From Imbricaverruca yamaguchii (Eukaryota > Arthropoda > Thecostraca > Neoverrucidae), in assembly GCA_034440575.1 (NCBI GenBank), contig JAOTOL010000997.1:1-64000 (forward strand): a DNA stretch of 64,000 nt. Reading direction: 5' to 3'. The translations under genes and the position numbers were made by a program. The notes under the pieces are model-generated. The model was not told the origin of the DNA. It ran no database searches and worked only from the letters and a program-made list of their open reading frames with translations. The first letter of the stretch is position 1, and each line of letters opens with the position of its first letter. This document shows positions 24,861 through 34,812 of this stretch, piece by piece.

Positions 24861-26522
24861 TCAGGAACGACCGGCTCCCTGAAGCCAGCTGTAAAAGTCT
24901 TTCTTTGTATCCATCACCGGAAGATCGGCTCTGGACCGTGCTTTGGCCAGAATCAGAGCATGGCGTGCCGAGTACCCGGCCTTCTTCTGTGCCGCATCTG
25001 TCACCTCCTTTACCCAACGTTCCACGCCTTGTGAGTGACATGGAAATGCGCTGAAGTCCATGGGGTGTTCACATTGCACAGCCGCTGTGATTTCCTCGTC
25101 TGACATGTCCATGGTCAGTGGTGGCTCTGTTGCATTTGTCCAGTCGATCATTTCTTGGTAGTCATCGGCATCGAAGTTGATGTCCGGAACGACCAACTGT
25201 CTGATGTCATCCGGGTCATCGTCCTCGCGTCTCTTGGTTCGGCACATCCTGATCCGCTCCACGGCCGCCACCCTCGTCTCCTGTCGGCTGTCGGTCAGCA
25301 TGGCGGCGAGGATGTTCTCACTGTGTGCCCAGAACCCGTTGCGTTTCAGAACCTTTTGCACAATGTTGCGGTCATCTTCAGGCAACTTCCTCGACAGACG
25401 GATCAGTTCGAACAAGTTTTTAGCTCCATCACTGATGTGTGGGCGAACTCTATACATAAACCACCCAGGGACGTACTGGTTCAGTATCATGAACACCACC
25501 CTCACTAGCTTCGGCGTTGGCGACTCCGTCGACACGTACAGGCGGAGGATCCTGTTCGCCAGAGTCACCCAGCGGGCCTGATGGATTGGACCAGGGTCTG
25601 CAGACAGCACACGCTGGAGGACTTGTCCTGGTCCTGCTTGGACTGCCATGCACATGTTGCACAGGTACTGCTGGTCTTTGTTCATCTCCTTCAGAACATC
25701 GGCTGGAATGGGAGGCACTTGACCCCTCACAGGCTTAAACTGAGCAAGGGGCAGTGCAGTCAAATCACCCTGAATGGCCTTACCAATCGGCCCTTTGAAG
25801 GAGGACGGGCCACTCGTCTCGCCATCAGCGTCCTTGAACACGTGTCTGAGCGTCAGTTCGTTGGTGTGTATGCCGCAAATAGCTTCCTGGAGAGGACGAC
25901 CAACACCCAATTCAATCTTCCTGTTAACACCGCTATTGCGGGCTGTATTCACCGATGTGCCGTCCGACCCTATCACCACTGGATGGGCATCATTTTCCTG
26001 AATGACAGCCAACATCTCTTTGGCTATGTCCGCAGCACCGGCGCTCTGTGGAGACACATGGTCGACGTACCGGTGGCCTGGTTCAGCAACGACTACTTCA
26101 TGCAGTTCTTTGACCATCTTGTTCTTGTTACCCACTCTATTCAGCGTTATATCTTCCCTACCATCATAATAAAATCCCACCAGGCGATCACGTCGGTTTT
26201 CCTTTGAGCTCTCATCCACTTCCTTCTTACCCCATTTGTCTCTCTGTCGCCGGATTTTATTGCGGTCAACCAGCTCAGCCTTGCTGTTGTGTGTGATTAT
26301 CCCATAATCTACTAGAGCTGCGTTCAGCAAGCCGGCAGCGGAGCGGTCAGAGGTACCATACCGATCACACATTCGCGAGAAGTTGGGAAGCTGTCGGTGG
26401 TTTTGTCCTCCACTACCACAGACGTCGTCATCAGAGCTTAGCGAATCAGAATAGCTAGCACCAGCCTCCTCCACACCATCCATTTCAGAGTCCTCACTGC
26501 TCTCTTCCACGTCTGCGTCCAT
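24861..26522 (-). CDS. Transposase-like protein of the hAT-like element
   Basis: Open frame of 565 codons from a GTG at 26558; the first in-frame ATG is codon 13, at 26522, giving 553 residues. I recognise the family from many unannotated invertebrate proteins that share the DGT..NT, CxxHxNEL.LRH, GPIGK and FPCHSQ.VER blocks. Numbering from the GTG: an acidic Ser/Asp-rich tail at 1-50; YYDGREDIT at 130-137 (candidate first catalytic Asp132); GSDGTSVNT at 197-205 (candidate second Asp199); CGIHTNEL at 228-235; HQARW at 326-330; FPCHSQGVERWV at 505-516, comparable to the Ser-x-ER block of the hAT dimerisation domain. This order fits an RNase H-fold hAT-type transposase; the assignment of catalytic residues is inference. 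No zinc-finger BED domain is seen in the frame. There are no internal stops. An ATG at 26658 could be the true start if a 43-nt intron is removed. Confidence 0.85.
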   Translation of the reverse strand: MDADVEESSEDSEMDGVEEAGASYSDSLSSDDDVCGSGGQNHRQLPNFSRMCDRYGTSDRSAAGLLNAALVDYGIITHNSKAELVDRNKIRRQRDKWGKKEVDESSKENRRDRLVGFYYDGREDITLNRVGNKNKMVKELHEVVVAEPGHRYVDHVSPQSAGAADIAKEMLAVIQENDAHPVVIGSDGTSVNTARNSGVNRKIELGVGRPLQEAICGIHTNELTLRHVFKDADGETSGPSSFKGPIGKAIQGDLTALPLAQFKPVRGQVPPIPADVLKEMNKDQQYLCNMCMAVQAGPGQVLQRVLSADPGPIHQARWVTLANRILRLYVSTESPTPKLVRVVFMILNQYVPGWFMYRVRPHISDGAKNLFELIRLSRKLPEDDRNIVQKVLKRNGFWAHSENILAAMLTDSRQETRVAAVERIRMCRTKRREDDDPDDIRQLVVPDINFDADDYQEMIDWTNATEPPLTMDMSDEEITAAVQCEHPMDFSAFPCHSQGVERWVKEVTDAAQKKAGYSARHALILAKARSRADLPVMDTKKDFYSWLQGAGRS

Positions 26523-26568
26523 GTCACTGAGCTGCTTCGCCTCTGAACTCTGCTGCACGCCCTTTTTG

Positions 26569-26658
26569 TCACGTTAGAGGGGTTAGTTGCGACACGTTAG
26601 AGGGGTCCGCGCCAGCTGCGGAGTCCGACGCGCGTGGTGCTATCTTTTTACGTGCCAT
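26569..26658 (-). CDS. Possible first exon or upstream frame of the transposase-like gene
   Basis: An ATG at 26658, immediately inside the right terminal repeat, opens MARKKIAPRA... and stops after 29 codons at 26569. A putative intron from 26595 (gtgtcg) to 26553 (gtgcag), 43 nt, with ctaac branch-like motifs, would join codon 21 (Asn) in frame to codon 3 (Gln) of the main frame, giving about 584 residues with a basic N-terminus. 43 nt is very short for an intron, so a frameshift or a separate upstream frame are alternatives. The segment also contains a 23-bp tandem duplication (cccctctaacgtg). Confidence 0.4.
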   Translation of the reverse strand: MARKKIAPRASDSAAGADPSNVSQLTPLT

Positions 26659-26664
26659 GCTTCA

Positions 26665-26847
26665 ATCAATGGAGACTTCGACGCCTGGCGGCGAAGAAAT
26701 ATTTTTGAAAACGATTCGTGCGCGGTATCTAGAACATATTATATATTTTTGCAATCGTGTTGTCTCGTCTCTACCGATGCACGCGCACGTGTTTTGAGCC
26801 CGCGGAAGTTGATTTGCGAAAAAAAAAGTTGCATTCAATCCACCCTA
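26665..26847. repeat. Right terminal inverted repeat of the hAT-like transposon
   Basis: Inverted partner of 24200-24371. It ends in ATCCACCCTA and includes a short A-run (about 26819-26827) absent from the left copy. Confidence 0.88.
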
Positions 26848-26855
26848 ACGGTGAC
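26848..26855. repeat. Target site duplication, right copy (acggtgac)
   Basis: Matches 24192-24199 exactly. Confidence 0.9.
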
Positions 26856-26956
26856 ACATGGGTCAGGCGGGCTACATGAGTCACACGGGGTCAGATGAGT
26901 CACACGGGGTCCGATGAGTCACACGGAATCAGACCAGTCAAACGTGATCGAATGGA
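26856..26956. repeat. Minisatellite, right remnant after the transposon
   Basis: Units such as acatgggtcaggcgggctac and gatgagtcacacggggtc continue the array broken by the insertion. Confidence 0.75.
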
Positions 26957-29119
26957 GATAGGCGGTGACAGATGGTATCAGAGGCAGCCAGTGGGCTACG
27001 AAACGCAAACAACGGCCACCGTATGATTCTGAGAAGCACATGAAGCAGGTAGATATATACAGGACTTTGTTATTTTCATTGCTAGACAAACATTTCGGTA
27101 TGGATGCTCAGCTAGGCTTAATTGCAGAATGTGATAAGCCAGCAGAGCTGAACTTATCCTTTCAAGTTCTAGATTCGAAGAGTATAAAGCTAGAGCTATT
27201 TAAGTAAAAGGTATAATCTTAAACTCTTTACTTTCAGAGGACATCTGAAGCACTTCATTTCGAGAGATCTTGGCGTGAATGTAATAAATCTGATATTTTA
27301 TTCTAAACTTATATCATATTACCAACTTCATACTCTCAACATCATGGTACAACTGCATTCAAAAGAGAAACTAATTTGGGTTGGACTCCCAAGTCTCCTC
27401 AGTCAACAATTCAAGTGGAAAGAGAACGAGTCATTTTCTGAGGAGCATTATGTTTCTGACCACACAAATTTGCTACACAGATGGTTTTTCCCCTTTGCAT
27501 AGCGGTGAGATAAAGGGATATAGGACTGTGAGAATTCTCGAAGGAGTGACAAGGGTCTACGAGGTCAGGCCACAGAATACGGCACACTACTATCAGCTAA
27601 AAACGAACACCAATTTGCGTTGGTAATTGCTTAGTACATGTTCATAGCTATCATGACAAATTGTCAGGAAAATGAACCCTTTTTGCTCACAATCCCCATG
27701 TCGACCATTCTCGGTATACTACTTGGCGCATGCAACACGGAGGGGCGGGAGGTTTGCAATGGCAAGTAGAAGGGGCGACATAAATACCGAGGATACGCGA
27801 ACGAATTTGTAAGTGAAGGGACACGTTGGCAATTGGCCCTACAGCCCGAACATCCATACGATTAGCAATTGGAAAATTGGATGGCGAACAGCTTTCAATT
27901 ACCATACCACCACGATTTCCTTTTGTGGTCAACTCGGGTGATTCGGACCCCCGATAGCTGTGTTGCTGCAAATGGCTACGCGGGTCCACAGGCGTCGCTG
28001 ACGCAACTGTACCCAAGTGTTGGAGTGCTCTTCAGAACTGACAACCTCATCACAAAACGCCAATCAAATCGCGGCAATCCATGTCACCACTCTGGGTCGC
28101 CGTGCAGTGGCGTGCTTATGCATGGATCAAGGAGTAACATGCATACATATTGGCCGGGTGGCGAAAACTTCTACTTTCGAGCATGGGACAGAACGCGATT
28201 TAAGATGCCCAAGGGGGATAGTCCCAAAGTGCTTCCTGATACGTCACCGGCATGAAACAGCACAACGATCATCGGGTCACCGCATCAGCTCCTGTCGCAT
28301 CACCCATTCAACCCGTGACAACACCACCACCTGAGTCCGGGCAGAACACACCCGCCAAGGACAGCGTCCATTGGTGTGCAGCGTCAGAGGTCAGGTTGTC
28401 ACACAGTCGGTCGCCATACTGCACAAGAGGCAGCTGCGCGGAGGCTCCCGTGTCGTCACTGGTGTTGGCGCCAGGTCGCCGTCTCATCTGAGCATGGCGC
28501 AGCCGTGCCGGCCCGAACACACCGCACACGTCTGCTGTCCGCGGGCACACCTCATCTATAGTCTCGTGGTGGCCGTGCACGCTGCCTGTACCAGACTGAC
28601 GTGGGCTTCTCTCAGTACGGCGTCAACAATGATCAGCCGGCCGGGCACCCTGGGCGGCCCACTCACAGCGCAGAGCTGCCCTCTCTGTCACACGACCGCC
28701 CAGACCGTCACACGAAGCGCACACGGAGGCGGTGAGACTGGCAGGCCAATTAGCCCGCTGGATCCCACCATGGCAGCGAGGTACCGCGCCCGGCCGCCGC
28801 CACAGCGCCGGGGTCACGCTGTCATGGACACCGGGTCACGTCAGGGTCACACAGCCACCGACCACACGACGACATTAGACTGCACTACAGTCGCCCGATA
28901 ACCCACAGCCGCGTGCCTCGACACAGTCCCCACCGCGCAATACCAACCAGTTGTGGTTAACGGTGGCATGTGTTTAATTTTATCTGAGATAATATGGTCT
29001 GATGAGCAATATGGCGAGCAATGTGGCCTGGTAATACCGTCTGGAAGAAGACACAAACCAGCTATGCATCTGCAGAACGATATGATGGCCATTAACTCTG
29101 AACACGACACGGAGCACCG
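26957..29119. other. Mostly unique stretch, unrecognised frames only
   Basis: 26965-27207 (80 codons) and 27381-27626 (81 codons) are plus-strand frames in AT-rich sequence. The second ends in a segment (RVYEVRPQNTAHYYQ) faintly reminiscent of Helitron proteins, too short to call. 27870-28910 is GC-rich with several short overlapping frames. I see no gene I can support. Confidence 0.4.
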
Positions 29120-29515
29120 GACAGCCACCACCACCCACAGGACAGACGAGAGCCTGCAGTAGTGTACCGGACTGCCTCTGCCAGCCGGCGAGTCCATCCA
29201 CCGTCCGACACCACCCACAGGACAGACGAGAGCCTGCAGTAGTGTACCGGACTGCCTCTGCCAGCCGGCGAGTCCATCCACCGTCCGACACCACCCACAG
29301 GACAGACGAGAGCCTGCAGTAGTGTACTGGACTGCCTCTGCCAGCCGGCGAGTCCATCCACCGTCCGACACCACCCACAGGACAGACGAGAGCCTGCAGT
29401 AGTGTACCGGACTGCCTCTGCCAGCCGGCGAGTCCATCCACCGTCCGACACCACCCACATGACAGACGAGAGCCTGCAGTAGTGTACTGGACTGCCTCTG
29501 CCAGCCGGCGAGTCC
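29120..29515. repeat. 80-bp minisatellite, about five copies
   Basis: The unit runs gacagacgagagcctgcagt, agtgtac(c/t)ggactgcctc, tgccagccggcgagtccatc, caccgtccgacaccacccacag; period is exactly 80 bp. Copies differ by single bases, so the array is young. It also keeps a minus-strand frame partly open, in shifting phase (80 is not a multiple of three). Confidence 0.95.
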
Positions 29516-29584
29516 GCGCCCCAGCCGGTACAGAGCCAGGTCCTCGTCCTTCGCGAGTCGCTCGAGCACGCCCTGGTGCTCGCT

Positions 29585-30135
29585 GGTCGGTGTCGGTCGG
29601 TAGCTTATGGTCGGTGGTCTGTTGTCGATAGTCAGTGGCCGGTGGACGGTGGTCAGCGGTCGGTGGTCAGCGGTCGGTGGTCAGCGGTCGGTGGTCAGCG
29701 GTCGGTGGTCAGCGGTCGGTGGTCAGCGGTCGGTGGCTTGTGGTCGGTGGTCAGCGTCGGTGGCGGTCGGTGGTCGGCGGTCGGCGGTCGGTGGCCGGGT
29801 GGTGTATTGTGTGGGAGGTCGGTGGCGGTCGGTGGTCGGCGGTCGGTGGTCAGCGGTCGGTAGCCAGCGGTCGGTAGTCAGCGGTCGGTGGTGGTCGGTG
29901 GTCACACCGTCGGTAGTCAGTGGCCGGTGGTCGGTGGTCAACGGTCGGCGGCGGTCGGTGGCCTGTGGTCGGCGGTCAGCGGTTGGTGTTAGTCGGTGGT
30001 CAGCGGTCGGTAGTCAACGGTCGGTAGTCAGCGGTCGGTAGTCAGCGGTCGGTGTCAGTCGATGGTCAGCGGTCGGTAGCCAGTGGTCGGTAGTCAACGG
30101 TCGGTGGTCGGTGGCGGTCGGTGGTCAACTGTCAG
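29585..30135. repeat. 14-bp minisatellite (cggtggtcagcggt)
   Basis: About 40 units of cggtggtcagcggt, with variants cggtagtcagcggt, cggtggtcggcggt and cggtagccagtggt. Confidence 0.95.
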
Positions 30136-30214
30136 TGTAGCGCTCCCGACTTCTCAGTTAGTCGTCGGCACGCTCCAGTCAGATAACACCACAGTCGCCG
30201 ATATAAGCCGGGAG

Positions 30215-30655
30215 ATGGTGCTACCTCAGATGGTGGGGACGGCGTTACCCCAGCCGGGGGGAGGCGCTACTTCAGCTGGTGGGCATAGTGCTACCTCAGC
30301 TGGTTGGGACGGTGCTACTCCAGCCGGTGGTGCGGTGCTATCTCAGCTGGTTGAGACGGTGCTACCTCAGCTGGTGGGGACGGCGTTACCCCAGCCGGGG
30401 GGAGGCGCTACCTCAGCTGGTGGGGATAGTGCTACCTCAGCTGGTTGGGACGGTGCTACTCCAGCCGGTGGTGCGGTGCTACCTCAGCTGGTTGAGACGG
30501 TGCTACCTCAGCTGGTGGGGACGGCGTTACCCCAGCCGGGGGGAGGCGCTACCTCAGCTGGTGGGGACGGTGCTACTTCAGCCGGTGGTGCGGTGCTACC
30601 TCAGCTGGTTCAGACGGTGCTACCTCAGCTGGTGGGACGGCGTTACTGCAGCCGG
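30215..30655. repeat. Compound minisatellite, subunits about 28 bp
   Basis: Subunits such as gtgctacctcagctggtggg, gacggcgttaccccagccgg and ggtgctactccagccggtgg follow each other in a longer period of about 175 bp, repeated about 2.5 times. Confidence 0.9.
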
Positions 30656-30879
30656 GGGACGGGGATGACAACACCGTGGCACACTGCGTGATGTCGGCTC
30701 TATGTCGGCACCGCGGGCGACGACCAAGGGGTGGAACAGTGAGACGGGCAGACGGCACAGTCATGTAGCCAGCTGCCGTCGTCGGTCGTAGGTCGAGGCG
30801 GGGCGAACAGCGGCGGCATCCGCTGGTCTGCCGTTCCGGACCAGACCGCCGACGTGCCGGAGCAGACCCGCCGTGCCAA

Positions 30880-32705
30880 CTAGACCGCCGACCTCCCGTG
30901 CCAACTAGACCGCCGACGTGCCGTGCCGAGTCAGACCGCCGACCTGCCGTGCCGAGTCAGACCGCCGACCTGCCGTGCCGAGTCAGACCGCCGACCTGCC
31001 GTGCCGAGTCAGACCGCCGACCCGCCGTGCCGAGTCAGACCGCCGACCTGCCGTGCCGAGTCAGACCGCCGACCTGCCGTGCCGAGTCAGACCGCCGACC
31101 TGCCGTGCCGAGTCAGACCGCCGACCTGCCGTGCCGAGTCAGACCGCCGACCCGCCGTGCCGAGTCAGACCGCCGACCTGCCGTGCCGAGTCAGACCGCC
31201 GACCTGCCGTGCCGAGTCAGACCGCCGACCTGCCGTGCCGAGTCAGACCGCCGACCTGCCGTGCCGAGTCAGACCGCCGACCTGCCGTGCCGAGTCAGAC
31301 CGCCGACCTGCCGTGCCGAGTCAGACCGCCGACCTGCCGTGCCGAGTCAGACCGCCGACCTGCCGTGCCGAGTCAGACCGCCGACCTGCCGTGCCGAGTC
31401 AGACCGCCGACCTGCCGTGCCGAGTCAGACCGCCGACCTGCCGTGCCGAGTCAGACCGCCGACCTGCCGTGCCGAGTCAGACCGCCGACCTGCCGTGCCG
31501 AGTCAGACCGCCGACCTGCCGTGCCGAGTCAGACCGCCGACCTGCCGTGCCGAGTCAGACCGCCGACCTGCCGTGCCGAGTCAGACCGCCGACCTGCCGT
31601 GCCGAGTCAGACCGCCGACCTGCCGTGCCGAGTCAGACCGCCGACCTGCCGTGCCGAGTCAGACCGCCGACCTGCCGTGCCGAGTCAGACCGCCGACCTG
31701 CCGTGCCGAGTCAGACCGCCGACCTGCCGTGCCAAGTCAGACCGCCGACCTGCCGTGCCGAGTCAGACCGCCGACCTGCCGTGCCGAGTCAGACCGCCGA
31801 CCTGCCGTGCCGAGTCAGACCGCCGACCTGCCGTGCCGAGTCAGACCGCCGACCCGCCGTGCCGAGTCAGACCGCCGACCCTGCCGTGCCGAGTCAGACC
31901 GCCGACCTGCCGTGCCGAGTCAGACCGCCGACCTGCCGTGCCGAGTCAGACCGCCGACCTGCCGTGCCGAGTCAGACCGCCGACCTGCCGTGCCGAGTCA
32001 GACCGCCGACCTGCCGTGCCGAGTCAGACCGCCGACCTGCCGTGCCGAGTCAGACCGCCGACCTGCCGTGCCGAGTCAGACCGCCGACCTGCCGTGCCGA
32101 GTCAGACCGCCGACCTGCCGTGCCGAGTCAGACCGCCGACCTGCCGTGCCGAGTCAGACCGCCGACCTGCCGTGCCGAGTCAGACCGCCGACCTGCCGTG
32201 CCGAGTCAGACCGCCGACCTGCCGTGCCGAGTCAGACCGCCGACCTGCCGTGCCGAGTCAGACCGCCGACCTGCCGTGCCGAGTCAGACCGCCGACCTGC
32301 CGTGCCGAGTCAGACCGCCGACCTGCCGTGCCGAGTCAGACCGCCGACCTGCCGTGCCGAGTCAGACCGCCGACCTGCCGTGCCGAGTCAGACCGCCGAC
32401 CTGCCGTGCCGAGTCAGACCGCCGACCTGCCGTGCCGAGTCAGACCGCCGACCTGCCGTGCCGAGTCAGACCGCCGACCTGCCGTGCCGAGTCAGACCGC
32501 CGACCTGCCGTGCCGAGTCAGACCGCCGACCTGCCGTGCCGAGTCAGACCGCCGACCTGCCGTGCCGAGTCAGACCGCCGACCCGCCGTGCCGAGTCAGA
32601 CCGCCGACCTGCCGTGCCGAGTCAGACCGCCGACCTGCCGTGCCGAGTCAGACCGCCGACCTGCCGTGCCGAGTCAGACCGCCGACCCGCCGTGCCGAGT
32701 CAGAC
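30880..32705. repeat. 26-bp satellite array, about 70 units, very homogeneous
   Basis: The unit is gccgtgccgagtcagaccgc followed by cgacct. The only common variant is cgaccc; there is one unit with caagtcag (about 31733) and one with a single inserted c (about 31880). All three plus-strand frames are open for more than 600 codons because the unit has no stop in any of them. The near identity of units points to recent amplification or ongoing homogenisation. Confidence 0.97.
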
Positions 32706-33672
32706 CGCACCGCTGGGCTACACGGTTGCCGCAGCCTAACGCGTGGGAGGTACCCACGGCGGCACAAGGCTACAGGCCGCGGCAGCTATTAGCCCGGCTC
32801 TGCGTGTCATGCTCGGCCTCCGCTGCAGCAACAGCCGGAGCAGCTAGCGTCAGTTGACTGGCGGGACCACGTCGCCACTCAACTGTGGCCCAGTGTGCCA
32901 CTGGGTTGGACGACGGGCACATGACATCGGTCAGGCGGAACAGCCAGCGAGACTGTCGCGAAACAAATAAAAAAACCGCATCGTTCCACAGAGTGGACCG
33001 GGGTGGGGGAAGGAGAGGGGCGCTCATTGGATGAAGGCTGGGGTGTGAGCGGGCTGAGGATCGGGTCAGATAATGGCCCAAGTGTGAACATACTGCACGG
33101 GGGAGTAGTTCGGCAGGAGGACAGGCGGCACAGGAGGCACGAGGTGAGCTGGCCAGACATCTGGTCAGACGTCAGGTGAGGAAGCTGTCTGATACCCCCC
33201 TGGAGCTCGGCCAGCTCCCGCCGCGCCGCATGCCGGTCTGACGCAGTGCCCGGTGACGGGCTCTAAGCCAAGGTCACCGCCAGTCACAGCCGATCTACTA
33301 ATGATTGAGAGAATACCCACTGCGGCCCCTCATCAAGGCAGTCACACGGGGGGGGGGTACATCGCCCGCCGACCTGAGGAGAAACAAAGGCCAACCATTC
33401 GGCGGCCGTTGACCAAGGTCAGGACGCAGAGCGGTTCCTTGTGGAGTTACTTTCCACCCATATTTTCCACTCTCCTGCTGCTGTTTGTGAAATCGCCTCT
33501 GTTCCCTGCAATCTGTCTGGCACTGGCTAGCATGCCTAAAGTATGCATGGGGTCGTTCTCTGTCTCCTGGGACTTCCATACTCACCAAGATAGTCTGCAA
33601 AACGCTCTGCTTGACGCTGTTTCTGCCCATGCCGCCTGCCAGCAAGACCATCTCTCTCTCCCCTGCGGTACG
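32706..33672. other. Unique GC-rich stretch, no gene seen
   Basis: Contains a G-run near 33350. Short frames on both strands are not recognised. Confidence 0.4.
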
Positions 33673-33719
33673 GTTGGGACAGGGACGGCCTCCACTCCAG
33701 AGGCCGTCCCTGTCCCAAC
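33673..33719. repeat. Perfect 19-bp inverted repeat (hairpin)
   Basis: gttgggacagggacggcct, a 9-base loop, then its exact complement aggccgtccctgtcccaac. It sits at the left edge of a degenerate array whose units carry gaggccgtc. Confidence 0.9.
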
Positions 33720-34080
33720 TGGTGTCCGCGAGGCCATCTCCCTTCCACGCGGTATCCTTAAGGCGGTCGTCTCTGTCCCCAGTGGTTCCTGTAAGGTCGT
33801 CTCTGTCACCTGTAGTATCCTTGAGGATGTACCTTCTATCTGTAGTGTTCCTGAGGCCATCACTGTGCCAGGTGGTATTCGTTAGGCCGTCTCTACACTC
33901 CATATCCCTTGCAGTGTTCATCAGGACTGATCCTTTTGCAGTGTTTCTGAGGACGTCCCTGTGGTGTTGCTGAGGCCGTCCACGTTCTCTACGTCTGCCT
34001 AAGTCTGCCTTCACTTCCTGTGGCACTATTGAGGTCGCCTCCATATCATCTGTAGTATTGAGATCACCGCCCTTCCCCAT
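33720..34080. repeat. Degenerate minisatellite (ctgaggccgtctctgt), about 30 bp
   Basis: Units such as gtagt(a/g)ttcctgaggccatc and tctgtcccc recur. The array resumes after the SINE at 34243-34400 (tattcctgaggatgtcccta...), so the SINE interrupted it. Confidence 0.75.
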
Positions 34081-34083
34081 GGT

Positions 34084-34242
34084 GAATCGGTAGCTTAGTG
34101 GTTAAGCTGAGCGTCTGGCAAGCCAGGGGTACGGGGTCCGATTCCCCGCGATGCCCGCCCTTCTTGCCAGGGTGAGGGGCAGGCGACGCCATATGGCCTC
34201 AGCTCCTGAGTGCGTCGTAAAGCCACAAGCAAATCAAATCCA
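34084..34242 (+). mobile_element. tRNA-headed SINE
   Basis: Box A-like TAGCTTAGTGGTTAAGC at 34091 and box B-like GGGTCCGATTCCC at 34134 lie at tRNA-like spacing. A body of about 80 bp follows, then a 3' end cgtcgtaaagccacaagc with a short A/C-rich tail. The 3' motif gtcgtaaa(a/g)cc also ends the SINEs at 42073 and 43259, suggesting one LINE partner. It lies inside a minisatellite. Confidence 0.7.
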
Positions 34243-34470
34243 ACCCCCTCTCCATGGTATTCCTGAGGATGTCCCTAAACCCTGTGGTATTCTCAAAGTA
34301 CGTGCTTTACCTGGAATATTGCTGAGGCAGTCCCTATCCCCAGTAGCGTTGACGTGAACTTGTATGCGCCTTGTAGTCTTGCTGAGGCTATCCGTATCCT
34401 GAGTGGTGTCGGTGCGCTTGTTTCCGCACCCTATAGTGTTCCTGGGGCCGTGTGCCTGTCCCCTGCTGAG
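34243..34470. repeat. Continuation of the 30-bp degenerate minisatellite
   Basis: Units tggtattcctgaggatgtcc, tgtggtattctcaaag and cttgctgaggctatccgtat continue the pattern from 33720-34080. Confidence 0.6.
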
Positions 34471-34474
34471 CCAC

Positions 34475-34812
34475 GTGGCCGACTGCCCTCCCTTGCGGTC
34501 TGCCACGAGACAGACTCCCTCCCTGCGGAGGAAGAGCCACCAGGCCGACTGCCCTCCCTTGCGGTCTGCCACGAGACAGACTCCCTCCCCTGCGAAGGAA
34601 GAGCCACCAGGCCGACTGCCCTCCCTTGCGGTCTGCCACGAGACTGACTCCCCTCCCCTGTGGAGGAAGAGCCACCAGGCCGACTGCCCTCCTTTGCGGT
34701 CTGCCACGAGACAGACTCCCTCTCCTGTGGAGGAAGAGCCACCAGGCCGACTGCCCTCCCTTGCGGTCTGCCACGAGACTGACTCCCTCCCCTGCGGAGG
34801 AAGAGCCACCGC
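34475..34812. repeat. 67-bp minisatellite, about five copies
   Basis: Unit: gccgactgccctcccttgcg, gtctgccacgagacagactc, cctcccctgcggaggaagag, ccaccag. Copies are 66-68 bp. Open frames on both strands are repeat translations. Confidence 0.95.

Larger units (their letters stand above)
24200..26847 (-). mobile_element. Complete hAT-like DNA transposon, 2,648 bp
   Basis: The ends are TAGGGTGGAT and ATCCACCCTA, flanked by a perfect 8-bp duplication. The terminal inverted repeats run to about 24200-24371 and 26665-26847. They are imperfect: shared blocks include caacttccgcggg, tcaaaac(g/a)cgtgcgcgtg, attctagataccgcgcacga / gttctagataccgcgcacga and gtcgaagtctccatt / gttgaagtctccatt, separated by small indels. 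One gene fills most of the interior on the minus strand and starts just inside the right repeat. About 490 bp (24372-24860) between the stop and the left repeat is non-coding. Both the uninterrupted frame and the perfect duplication suggest a fairly recent insertion into the minisatellite. Confidence 0.9.

Noticed and set aside
27520..27626. Helitron protein fragment
   Set aside because: The similarity rests on about 15 residues and there is no flanking helicase or Rep sequence.
30898..32857. Three overlapping plus frames of 613-644 codons
   Set aside because: All three frames of a 26-bp repeat are open, so none shows evidence of selection for coding.
34084..34160. Genuine tRNA gene
   Set aside because: Box A and B match, but acceptor pairing is poor and a SINE body with a characteristic 3' end follows.
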